A stretch of DNA of 64,000 nt. Origin: Longispora sp040681875. GTDB lineage: Bacteria > Actinomycetota > Actinomycetes > Mycobacteriales > Micromonosporaceae. The stretch covers positions 124,001 to 188,000 of the forward strand of contig NZ_JBFAZP010000001.1 in the NCBI RefSeq assembly GCF_040681875.1. Direction: 5' to 3'. Below are positions 46,861 through 55,374 of this stretch, in pieces. The position numbers were made by a program, and so were the translations under genes. Each line of letters starts with the position of its first letter. The stretch's first letter is position 1. Below the pieces are notes generated by a model. That model did no database searches. It was not told the DNA's origin and saw only the letters and a list, made by a program, of their open reading frames with translations.

Positions 46861-48339
46861 TCAGATCTGGGTCAGGTATTCGGCCAGTTCGGTTTCCGAC
46901 GTCGTGACCAGGCCGATGTAGCCGTCGGGTCGGACGAGGACGTGGCCACCCGTGCCGTAGGCGTCGCGGATGTGGCCGCCGTCGTCGACGAGGTCCGTGC
47001 CGACCCGCAGCCGGCGGACGTCGGGCATCCCGAGGTCGGTGCCGGGTGCCCCCTCCAGCGAGAGCAGGGTGCTGTGCGGGCCCCGGTACACGTCGAACAG
47101 GCGGGTGGCGGTGCCGTCCGGCCTGCGGCACGGCGCGTCGGGGGCCCGCTCGCCGCCCCGGTCGCCCCGGGCCAGCGGACCGCCCGCATAGGACAGCAGC
47201 AGCTGGCTGGTCTCCTCGTCGCGCTTGTACGCCTTGCGCCCGCCGCCCTTGGCCGCCAGGTCGTGCAGCCGGGTACTCAGCCCGAGCATCGCCGCCGCGA
47301 CCGGCAGCCGCTCCCCCTCGTAGGTGTCCAGCAGCGCCCCTGGGCCTCCGGCGAGGACCCGGGCGAGCTTCCAGCCGAGGTTGTAGGCGTCCTGCACCCC
47401 GGTGTTGAGGCCCTGTCCGCCGGCCGGGGAGTGCACGTGCGCGGAGTCGCCGGCGAGCAGCACCCGGCCGTCCCGGTACCGTTCGACCATCCGGATGTTG
47501 ACCCGGTAGACCGACGCCCAGGTGACCTCGGTGAGGCGGATGTCGCGGCGGCCGGACCGGTCGAGGTACCCCTGGAACGTCGCCAGGGAGAAGTCCGGGT
47601 CCTCACCGGGTTCGAGCGGGGCGGTCAGCTGGAACGTGTCGGTGCCCGGCAGCGGGCACATCGTCACCCGGACCCGCAGTTTCACCGGGTTGATCCACAC
47701 CTGCCACCGGTCGCGGGGCAGCCCCTCGGCCTTCACGTCGCCGAGCAGCATCCGCTCGTCCTCGCGGGTCTCGCCCTGGAACCCGATGCCCAGCGCCTTG
47801 CGGACGACGCTGCGCCCGCCGTCGGCGCCGACCAGGTAGCGGGCCCGCACGGTCCGGCCGTCGGTGAACGTCGCGGTCACCGCCGCCGCGTCCTGGGTGA
47901 AGCCGGCCAGTTCGACGCCGGTCTGCACGGTGCCGCCGAGCGACGTGAACCGGTCCAGCAGGATCTGTTCGGTGCGCCACTGCGGCTGCATGAGAGTCAT
48001 CGGGTACGGCACGGCGGCGCTCGGGGCGCGCTTCTTGTGCATGTGCGCCGTCCACACCGGAACGCGGCCGGCGTTGATCCGCAGCGGCGGGTACACGGCG
48101 CCGGTGCGGAGGATCTCGTCGATCACGCCGAGGTCGTCGAAGACCTCCAGGGTGCGCGGTTGCAGGCCCTTGCCGCGCGAGCCGGCGAGGTGCGCGGACC
48201 CGGGGTCGCCGGTGCGGCCGGTGACGGCCTTCTCCACGACGCGGACGGACACGCCCCGGCGGGCCAGGTCGATCGCGAGGGTGAGGCCGGTGGGGCCGGC
48301 GCCGACGACGAGGACGTCGGCGTCCAGTTGCTCAGTCAT
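46861..48339 (-). CDS. FAD-dependent aromatic monooxygenase
   Basis: The 492-residue protein has the three fingerprints of the class A flavoprotein hydroxylases: GxGxxG in VLVVGAGPTGLTLA, DG in YLVGADGGRSVVRK, and GD in VLLAGDSAHVHSPAGGQGLN. The C-terminal 100 residues form a thioredoxin-like dimer domain typical of phenol- or polyketide-type hydroxylases. It would use NAD(P)H and O2 to hydroxylate an aromatic compound. ATG at 48339 starts MTEQLDADVLVV. No cluster partners are next to it. Confidence 0.88.
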   Translation of the reverse strand: MTEQLDADVLVVGAGPTGLTLAIDLARRGVSVRVVEKAVTGRTGDPGSAHLAGSRGKGLQPRTLEVFDDLGVIDEILRTGAVYPPLRINAGRVPVWTAHMHKKRAPSAAVPYPMTLMQPQWRTEQILLDRFTSLGGTVQTGVELAGFTQDAAAVTATFTDGRTVRARYLVGADGGRSVVRKALGIGFQGETREDERMLLGDVKAEGLPRDRWQVWINPVKLRVRVTMCPLPGTDTFQLTAPLEPGEDPDFSLATFQGYLDRSGRRDIRLTEVTWASVYRVNIRMVERYRDGRVLLAGDSAHVHSPAGGQGLNTGVQDAYNLGWKLARVLAGGPGALLDTYEGERLPVAAAMLGLSTRLHDLAAKGGGRKAYKRDEETSQLLLSYAGGPLARGDRGGERAPDAPCRRPDGTATRLFDVYRGPHSTLLSLEGAPGTDLGMPDVRRLRVGTDLVDDGGHIRDAYGTGGHVLVRPDGYIGLVTTSETELAEYLTQI

Positions 48340-48433
48340 GATCGGGACGGTAGTGCGGCGGGCTGACAGGGGGCTGACGTCGACTGACATCCCGGGTGTG
48401 CCCGACCTCCGGCGCCCGTCCGTCCATCCGAGG

Positions 48434-48476
48434 GAGCGACGCGGAGCGACGCGGAGTGACGCGGAGCGACGCGGAG
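48434..48476. repeat. 10-bp tandem repeat
   Basis: Four copies of GAGCGACGCG (one with T for C, at 48454) plus a partial fifth lie upstream of the monooxygenase gene and downstream of the solute-binding gene. The period matches one helical turn, but no function is shown. Confidence 0.7.
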
Positions 48477-48524
48477 TGCCGGCGGCCGGCGGCGCGGCGC
48501 GCGGGCCACTGACCCGGCGGGTGG

Positions 48525-49814
48525 CTACTGGCCCCGCAGGGCCCGGGTCAGGCGGTCGGCGAAGTCGGCGGGGAGCGTGCCCCCGTTGTCCAGCGCCTCC
48601 CGGACACCGGCCCGGAACACCTCGCTGAACCGCCAGTAGTGCGGCGTGACCGGGCGCGGTCGCGCGCCCTCGATCGCGGACAGCAGCGTGCGGGCGTAGC
48701 TGTAGCGGGCCATGACCTGCGGGTCCTCGTACACGATGCGCTGGGTCGCGGCGAAGCCGCCGCGTTCGAAGAGCAGTTGCTGGGTACGCGCCGAGGTGAG
48801 GTACGCGATCAGCGCCCGCGCGGCGGCCGGCCGGGCGGAACCGCTGGCCACGGCGAGGTTCTGGCCACCGAGCACGCTCGGGCCGGGCAGTTTCGACACG
48901 GCGAACGGCAGCGCGCGCCCGCCGGTGTCGGGGCCGTCGGCGAGCCGCCGGTAGGCGACGGGCCAGTTGCGCAGGAGCACCACCTTCCCGTCCCGGAACG
49001 CGGTCGTGCTCTGGCTCTCGTCGAAGCGCAAGGACTCGGGCAGCAGCCGGCTCGGGTTGCTCGACCGCGCGTCCTCGGCGAGCGCGCGGACGGCCTCGCG
49101 GGCCCGGTCGTCCAGGGCGACCCTGCCGTCCACCAGGATGTGGCCGCCGGCCGCCCAGACCGCCTCGAACGTGTTGACGGTCAGGCCCTCGTAGTCGCCG
49201 AACTGGCCGGTGTAGCCGGAGACGAGTTCGCGGGGGCGCGCGGGGTCGGACAGTACCCGGCTCATGTCCGCTCTGGCCCTGGTCCAGTCGCCGGGGGCCT
49301 CGGGGACCAGGTCGGAGCGGCGGAACAGCAGGCCCGCGTCGGTGTTGAAGGGCAGCGCCCACAGCCGGCCCTCGTACCGGCAGGTCTCCAGCGGCCCGGT
49401 CAGGAACCCGGTGGTGTCCAGCCCGCGTTCGTCGAGCGGGGCGAGGTAGCCGGCGTGCGCGAACTCCGGGGTCCAGGTGACGTCGAGGTTGTAGATGTCC
49501 ACATCGGAGCGCCCCGACCGGGCCTGGGACACCATCTCGCTGTGCTGGGCGTCGGCGAGGCCGGACACCTGGCGGATCTCGGCCGGGTGGTCCGGGTACA
49601 TCCGGTTCCACTGTTCGACGAGGACCTGTCGCTGGCCGCCGGCGCTGTCGTCCCGGCCGCTCATGATGACCAGGCGGCCCTTCTCCCACGCCGCCGGGTC
49701 GGGGCGCAGGGCGTCCGCCCCGAGCCACGCCGCACCGGCCAGCAGGACTCCGACCAGCACTCCCGCCGTGAACCGGAACCGCCGGACCCGGGCCCACGCT
49801 CCCCTAACGGTCAC
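48525..49814 (-). CDS. Extracellular solute-binding protein (family 1-like)
   Basis: The 429-residue protein has an N-terminal membrane segment (about 16-34) and a solute-binding body: LVIMSGRDDSAGGQRQVL, VDIYNLDVTWTPEFA, LPFNTDAGLLFRR and GGQNLAVASGSARPAAA match the sugar-binding family 1 fold. There is no lipobox Cys, so it may stay as an anchored protein. It overlaps the upstream vWA gene by 11 bases. No permease or ATPase genes are present, so transport is unlikely; a sensing role is more probable. Confidence 0.78.
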   Translation of the reverse strand: MTVRGAWARVRRFRFTAGVLVGVLLAGAAWLGADALRPDPAAWEKGRLVIMSGRDDSAGGQRQVLVEQWNRMYPDHPAEIRQVSGLADAQHSEMVSQARSGRSDVDIYNLDVTWTPEFAHAGYLAPLDERGLDTTGFLTGPLETCRYEGRLWALPFNTDAGLLFRRSDLVPEAPGDWTRARADMSRVLSDPARPRELVSGYTGQFGDYEGLTVNTFEAVWAAGGHILVDGRVALDDRAREAVRALAEDARSSNPSRLLPESLRFDESQSTTAFRDGKVVLLRNWPVAYRRLADGPDTGGRALPFAVSKLPGPSVLGGQNLAVASGSARPAAARALIAYLTSARTQQLLFERGGFAATQRIVYEDPQVMARYSYARTLLSAIEGARPRPVTPHYWRFSEVFRAGVREALDNGGTLPADFADRLTRALRGQ

Positions 49815-51705
49815 CGCGACCTCCTCCCCACACCGCGCCGAACACGTCGCGCATGGTCGCGTCGACCGTGGCGAAACCCGTTTCCCGGCACGCGCCCCCG
49901 GTGGCCGCGGTGACCTCCGCCACGGCGCCCCCGCAGTGCGCCTCGCCGACCGCGACCACGAACACCCGCACGCCCCCGCCCCGGACCTCGTCGAGGAGCC
50001 GCGCCGCCGTGTACGTACCGGACGTGTCCTCCCCGTCCGTGACCACGACCAGCGCGGCGACCGCCGAGTCGTCCCGTCCGGCGCGCAGGGTGGCGACCCC
50101 GGCGGCGATGGTCGGGTACAGCGGGGTCGCGCCCGCCGGGGACACCCCCGCGAGGGGGTCGGCCGTCGGCGGCGGGCGCGGGCCGACCGGGGTCAGCTCC
50201 CGGAGACCCGCCCCGGCGAAGGTCCACACGCCGACCGTGTCGCGCGGGCCCATCCGGGCGAACGCGCCGCGCACCGCCTCGCGGGCCACGTCGAACCTGC
50301 TGCCGCGCGCGCCGCTCACCGGTTCGGCCATCGAGCCGGAGCTGTCCACGGCGAGGAGGACCCGGCCGCCCCGGTGCGCGAGGTCGTACGCGCCGAGGGT
50401 GGCCGCGACGGTGTCCTGGGCCGGCGGTTCGCGCAGCACGTTCGCGCCGGGCAGGGCGCCGCGCCGCTCGTCGACCGGGGCCGAGACGCGGTGGCCGGGC
50501 CGGGGGCGCAGTCCGGTGCCGGCGAGGGCGCGTTGCCCCTCGTCGCCGGTCAGCCAGTCCCGGAAGGCCGCCACGGTCCGGCGCTGCACGGCCGTGGTGT
50601 CCGTCCAGCCCAGGGCTACGAACGGGTGGTCGAGGCTGCGGGTGTCCGTGGGGTAGTACAGGACCAGGGTGGACGGGGTGTCGGTCCGGCCGCAGCGGTC
50701 CCCGACCGGGTCGCCCCGGTTGAGGCGCACCAGGTCCCGTTCGCTGGCCACCACGGCGGTGCGGCCGGGGCCGAGCTCCCGTAGTCGGCACAGCTGTCCG
50801 GCGGCGTCGTCGATCGGGTAGCCGCCCGCGTCCAGGGTGCGGTCGATCCACCGCTCGATGTCGCGGGGGTCCGCGCCCGGGTACAGCACCGTCGTGGCCA
50901 GGGCGGCCGGGCCGGAGCCGCGTCCCGGGGACGCGCGGAGCAGGCCCCAGTCGCGGGACCGGGCGTCGGCGAGCAGCTCCCGCCAGGTCGTGGCGTTGCG
51001 CCGCTCGGTGGCCGTGATCGGCACCGCCGCCTCCGGCACGCCCAGCACCAGCGGGGACGAGCCCAGGCTGCCGGCGTCGCCGAGGTCCAGCACCCGGCCG
51101 AACAGGCGCAGGTCGGCGCGGACAGCCGCCACCTCCAGGGACGAGTCCGGCAGCCAGACGTCGGGGCGGGGCCGCTCGCGGCGGTGCTCGGCGGACCACT
51201 CCGACGCCAGGGCGACCCGGGCCCGGTCGGTGGGGGCCGCGTAGACGTACATGCTGACGGTGGGGCAGCCCTCGACGGCGCTGCGTTCCTCGTACGCGTC
51301 GGCGACCTCGCGGGCCGGGGCCAGGCCGTCGGGGGTGGTGAGGACCTGGAGCTGTTCGGGGTACGCGCAGCCGTAGGTCCACAGGGCGACCGTCCGCAGC
51401 GTGAAGGGCAGCACCAGGTAGCCGGCGGTGACGATCAACGCGACGGCCAGCGCGTACGGCAGGAGGCGGCGGACCGGGGCGGCCCCGCGTCCCACCTTGC
51501 GCAGGACCAGGTCGAAGTCGGCGGCCAGCGGGTCGACGAGCACCGAACCGACGGTGCCGAGCACGAGGACGACGCCCGCGACCCAGAACCACAGGGTGGG
51601 CGCCTCGCGGGTCGGGAGGTCGACGAGCCAGCCGCCGATCGCGCTCAGGGCGGCGAACACGGCGATCGGGACCCAGGCACGCCGGGGACCGCCCTGACCG
51701 ACCAT
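49804..51705 (-). CDS. Membrane protein with solute-binding-like and vWA domains
   Basis: The 633-residue protein has two or three N-terminal membrane helices (about 12-58 and 90-112), a long extracellular part like a solute-binding protein (VWLPDSSLEVAAVRADL, STLVLYYPTDTRSLDHP), and a C-terminal von Willebrand A domain (about 430-620) with the MIDAS motif DSSGSM and the Thr/Asp partners TPLYP and VVVTDGEDTSG. It would bind a protein ligand through a metal ion. ATG at 51705 follows GAGGAG. It is coupled to the next gene by overlap. Confidence 0.8.
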   Translation of the reverse strand: MVGQGGPRRAWVPIAVFAALSAIGGWLVDLPTREAPTLWFWVAGVVLVLGTVGSVLVDPLAADFDLVLRKVGRGAAPVRRLLPYALAVALIVTAGYLVLPFTLRTVALWTYGCAYPEQLQVLTTPDGLAPAREVADAYEERSAVEGCPTVSMYVYAAPTDRARVALASEWSAEHRRERPRPDVWLPDSSLEVAAVRADLRLFGRVLDLGDAGSLGSSPLVLGVPEAAVPITATERRNATTWRELLADARSRDWGLLRASPGRGSGPAALATTVLYPGADPRDIERWIDRTLDAGGYPIDDAAGQLCRLRELGPGRTAVVASERDLVRLNRGDPVGDRCGRTDTPSTLVLYYPTDTRSLDHPFVALGWTDTTAVQRRTVAAFRDWLTGDEGQRALAGTGLRPRPGHRVSAPVDERRGALPGANVLREPPAQDTVAATLGAYDLAHRGGRVLLAVDSSGSMAEPVSGARGSRFDVAREAVRGAFARMGPRDTVGVWTFAGAGLRELTPVGPRPPPTADPLAGVSPAGATPLYPTIAAGVATLRAGRDDSAVAALVVVTDGEDTSGTYTAARLLDEVRGGGVRVFVVAVGEAHCGGAVAEVTAATGGACRETGFATVDATMRDVFGAVWGGGRGDR

Positions 51706-52019
51706 GCGCGGATCGTCTCCTCGCCGTTGCGGATCGATACTCCCCACTATATTCGGCGGGTCCGACACCGACCGCCCGCGCGCTGTCGGCTGGGAGACCC
51801 GAGAAGGGCCACAGCCGACGGGTACGGCAGGTCGGCCCGTTCCCGGGTTGTCCAGCCGGCCCGGTCGGCGATCGGTTCACCGTGGCGGGTCACGCCGCCA
51901 GCGGTAGGTGCGCCCGGGTGCGGCCGGCCGGCTGTGGTGACGCGCGTGAGCTGCCCGGACCCCGGCCTTCGCCGCCGCCCCGGGTCGGCGGGTCCGTGGC
52001 CTGCGGGGACGGGGTGGGG
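51706..52019. other. Intergenic region, nothing recognised
   Basis: These 314 bp separate the vWA gene from the MmcQ-like gene, both on the minus strand. Apart from an AT-rich spot near 51745 (ACTATATTCGG), which may be the promoter of the vWA gene, I see no gene or motif. Confidence 0.4.
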
Positions 52020-52415
52020 TCAGCGGGGCGGGTGGGACGCGTCGTAGGCGGCGAGGGCGCGCCTGTCGGCCCGCAGCCGCCACGCCTGCTCCAGGAGGGC
52101 CGCGACCTCCGCCCAGTCCGGGGCCGTGTCGAACAGGTCGACCCCGACCCAGTGCCGCACGTAGGCGGGTGCGAAGTACCGGTCGGGGTCAGCGGCGACC
52201 AGGGACTCCAACTCGCCGGGCGGGGCCTTGACGCACAGGGCGAGGCGGCCGTCGCCGTGGTGGTCGACGAACAGCCACGCGATCCGCTGGCGGCCGAGCA
52301 GGAAGCCGGTGTGCCCGAAGGAGTCCTCGACGAGCACGCCGGGCACGGTGGCGACGAGGGCGACCAGGCGGTCCCGTACCCGTCGAAGATCTTCGTCTGT
52401 CCAGCTCCCGGCCAT
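52020..52415 (-). CDS. MmcQ/YjbR family protein
   Basis: The 131-residue protein shows the MmcQ/YjbR pattern: a first helix (LRRVRDRLVALVA), a beta sheet with LLGRQRIAWLFVDHHGDGRLALCVKAP, and AYVRHWVGVDLFD. The family is DNA-binding-like with unknown role. ATG at 52415 is the likely start; GTG at 52421 is possible. It is a lone gene. Confidence 0.8.
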   Translation of the reverse strand: MAGSWTDEDLRRVRDRLVALVATVPGVLVEDSFGHTGFLLGRQRIAWLFVDHHGDGRLALCVKAPPGELESLVAADPDRYFAPAYVRHWVGVDLFDTAPDWAEVAALLEQAWRLRADRRALAAYDASHPPR

Positions 52416-52553
52416 GGTCACCAGCCTAGGCGGTGCCCTGTCGATCGGGGAGCCAGATCATGATCGCTGCGATGACAACGCAAGCACGACAGATGAATGT
52501 GCGCTCGGCGGGTTGCCAGGTCGCGCCACTGTTTCCGCGATCACCTCGTGTGT

Positions 52554-55148
52554 TCAGCCGTTAGGGTGACCGTGGCCTGAACGACAGTGTTGCAGGCTCG
52601 ACAGACGGCGCCATGTCGAAGTGGTCTCCGGGTGGTGGGGACCGAGAACGCGCTGCCGCCCTGCAAGGACGGCGTCGTACACAGCCACAGCGGCGTGGAG
52701 ATCCCCACGATCGCACAGGACATGTGCGAGCCGGCTGTACGTGGTCAGCGTCATCGGGTGATCCTCGCCCAATACTCGCCGCTGAACACTCGCGGTTGTA
52801 CGGTACGCACTCTCAGCGGCGGCCAACGAGCCTCGGTCGTGCAGCACCTTTGCGAGCTGGCTCAAGGTAAGTAGGGAATCGCGGTGATCTTGCCCCAGGA
52901 CCCGTCGTTGAGCGTCACACACGGTGTTGTACTCGCACTCGGCGGCATCTAGCTGGCCACGCTTGTGCAAGACTCGCGCAAGATCGTGACGCGTGCCTAG
53001 TGTACGAGGGTGATCCTCGCCGAGTACGCGGCGTTGACTCGCCAGAACGACCTGAAAGGCCGTCTCTGCAGCCTCGAGTTCGCCGCGGTCGAGCCATACG
53101 CGGGCAAGCATGTGTCGGCTGTTCATCGTCAAGAGGTGGTCGCGGCCCCGGGCAGCTTCATTGATGGTGACTACCTCTCGCCATTCAGCCTCGGCGCTGT
53201 CGAGCCAGCCGCGATCGTAGAGGAGCATCGCCAGCTGGTGGCGGGTGGCAAGGGTATCCGCGTGCACATCGCCGAGCACGAGCTGCCGATCGGCGAGCAC
53301 CCCTCGATACTCGGCATCAGCGGCTTTGAACTGCCCCCTCACATGCACAATTGCCGCGAAGGAATGACGCACGGCCATGATGCCGAGGTGACGGTCACCG
53401 AGAACAGTCCGGCAACTGGCAAGAGTCCTCCTATGCCCTGCCTCTGCCTGGCTGTATAGGCCCCGCGCACGTAGGTAGTTGCTGGTCATGAGCATCGCGT
53501 CCGTGATGTGCTCCGCCGTCTCTCGAGCCAGGTCCGGAAGACTCCCAACAGCACCCACAACCGAGAACGTGTGAGGGGCCAGAGACTCCCAGATGGCCCA
53601 GCGCTCGGGATCTTCGGCAGACAGGGCTCCTTCATCCTCAGTCGATCGACGCAACACAGCAGCCGCCATGGCCAGATAACAGGTATCCCCGCCCACAGCA
53701 TCGCGTTGATGGCGGCCAATCTGACGGACCAGCGGATGGATCGTCAACATGTGGGATGTGGCTACTTCGGGGGTGCCGGCATCCCATCCAGGGAAGGCAA
53801 GAGGCAGGTCGACGAGGCCGAGGTGGGCCAGAGCCCGCAGCAGCCGCCACAGCCTCAGGCCATCTATTCCGTCGAACAACTCGAATGTCGCCAGTGTGTC
53901 CGGATGCAGAATCAGCCCAACGGGGATCGGCGCGTCACCCAAGTGCGACAGTAGCCGAAGCAACGGCCGCGCCTGGAAAAGGCCCCGTCGGCCGAGGAGA
54001 TCCAGCGACATCTCCCAGGTTCTGCCTACGACAGCGCGGGACTGTTCGCTGGTCCAGCCCGAGCTGCCGATTCTGACGCCGAGCACCTCGTCGAGACGTC
54101 CAGCTTCGAGTAAGGACTGATACCGGCTGAACGTGGAAGTCGAGACCTGCCACGGCACAGCCATCGCCTCCGCGATGTATGAACCTGCGAGTCGCAACGC
54201 CAGCGGTAAGCCACCCAGCCGGCTTGCCAATGCCTCGGCTTCCCTCACGGTGCCCGCACCAGTACCAGTGTGATCGAGCAGAATCTGTGCGCTGACCCTG
54301 GCGGGCAACAGCGGGATGGGATGCAGCCGGCACCATGCACCCCATACGTCAGCATCGCCTTGGCGGCTGGTCACGATGACGTGCCCCTTGTCTGAGCTCG
54401 GCGAGCGCAGCCAACCGGTCGCGTCCGAGAACGCGTGGCCCGATCCGGCAAGGGACTCCGGCTCATCGGCGTTGTCCACGATCAGGAGCCACCGATCATT
54501 GGACTGGTCGAGAAGACGCCAAAGGAGGTCCGTGGCGCTGTCGACACCAGACCAGGCCCGGTCTATCTCCTCACTCCCTGCGCCCAACCGCGAGGCCACG
54601 TGCCGCATGCCCGTCTGCAGATCATTCGTCGTCCCGGCCGATACCCACCACACGGCCACACGGCGACGGACAGCCCATTGAGCGAGCATCAGGGCGACCG
54701 TGGTCTTGCCACAGCCGCCAAGGCCGTACAAGATGTGCACGCGTGGCCCCGCAACGCGGCGGTTCAGCAAGTTGGTCAGACTTCTGACGAGCCCATCACG
54801 GCCGTGGATTGGCTTGTCGATCCGCCCGAAAGGCACCTCGACCGTCGACGTGCCGGCCCCCGATCCGCTAGCGGATCGCGGCACACCCGAATGCGGCTTG
54901 GGTACGGCTTGCCGGACTGGCGCTTTCGACCACCGCTGTATCAGGGCTGAGACCAACGCGACAACGAGGCCGCCCACGCCAGCAATCCAACTCGACCGCT
55001 CGACCCACATCCACCCGTTGCCTGAGTCGGAACTCAAACGGAAGACAACCTGCCAGCGCAACCCGACAGCCGCAACCAGCGCGATAGTGCCGGCCAGACC
55101 TAGCACCAGTGAGATCTGCACCCAGCGCTTCCGACTCGCCTTCGCCAT
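52554..55148 (-). CDS. NB-ARC/STAND NTPase with TPR repeats, membrane-anchored
   Basis: The 864-residue protein has two N-terminal membrane helices (about 11-29 and 53-71), an NB-ARC domain with GRDGL (116-120), P-loop GLGGCGKT (142-149) and Walker B LLIVDNAD (221-228), and the GLPLAL motif in RLGGLPLALRLAG. From about residue 590 to 850 come repeats with the pattern LGEDHPxTLxTRHxLAxVLxDRG, the TPR form common in actinomycete NB-ARC proteins. Such proteins act as signal switches or phage-defence sensors. ATG at 55148 follows GGAG. G+C is somewhat lower than its neighbours. Confidence 0.85.
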   Translation of the reverse strand: MAKASRKRWVQISLVLGLAGTIALVAAVGLRWQVVFRLSSDSGNGWMWVERSSWIAGVGGLVVALVSALIQRWSKAPVRQAVPKPHSGVPRSASGSGAGTSTVEVPFGRIDKPIHGRDGLVRSLTNLLNRRVAGPRVHILYGLGGCGKTTVALMLAQWAVRRRVAVWWVSAGTTNDLQTGMRHVASRLGAGSEEIDRAWSGVDSATDLLWRLLDQSNDRWLLIVDNADEPESLAGSGHAFSDATGWLRSPSSDKGHVIVTSRQGDADVWGAWCRLHPIPLLPARVSAQILLDHTGTGAGTVREAEALASRLGGLPLALRLAGSYIAEAMAVPWQVSTSTFSRYQSLLEAGRLDEVLGVRIGSSGWTSEQSRAVVGRTWEMSLDLLGRRGLFQARPLLRLLSHLGDAPIPVGLILHPDTLATFELFDGIDGLRLWRLLRALAHLGLVDLPLAFPGWDAGTPEVATSHMLTIHPLVRQIGRHQRDAVGGDTCYLAMAAAVLRRSTEDEGALSAEDPERWAIWESLAPHTFSVVGAVGSLPDLARETAEHITDAMLMTSNYLRARGLYSQAEAGHRRTLASCRTVLGDRHLGIMAVRHSFAAIVHVRGQFKAADAEYRGVLADRQLVLGDVHADTLATRHQLAMLLYDRGWLDSAEAEWREVVTINEAARGRDHLLTMNSRHMLARVWLDRGELEAAETAFQVVLASQRRVLGEDHPRTLGTRHDLARVLHKRGQLDAAECEYNTVCDAQRRVLGQDHRDSLLTLSQLAKVLHDRGSLAAAESAYRTTASVQRRVLGEDHPMTLTTYSRLAHVLCDRGDLHAAVAVYDAVLAGRQRVLGPHHPETTSTWRRLSSLQHCRSGHGHPNG

Positions 55149-55300
55149 GAACAGTCTCCGCCAGTCAAGATGCAGACATACCGGTTGAAGGAAGTCTTGC
55201 ATGTCGATGCCACTTCGGGACTGTCTGTTAGCCGTCCATGGTCTGTGGAGGACACCGCCCAGGCGGCGCGCCCCAGACCGCGCGGCCACAAGACATGGGT

Positions 55301-55331
55301 CCGCGCGGCCCCGGCATGCGGGGCCGCGCGG
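55301..55331 (-). terminator. Hairpin after the M4 protease gene
   Basis: CCGCGCGGCCCC (55301-55312) pairs with GGGGCCGCGCGG (55320-55331) around a seven-base loop. It lies 44 bp beyond the stop of the minus-strand gene at 55375. Confidence 0.75.
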
Positions 55332-55374
55332 TTGCGGGTCCGGGGGATGGCGGCACCGTCCCCAGATCGTAGGA

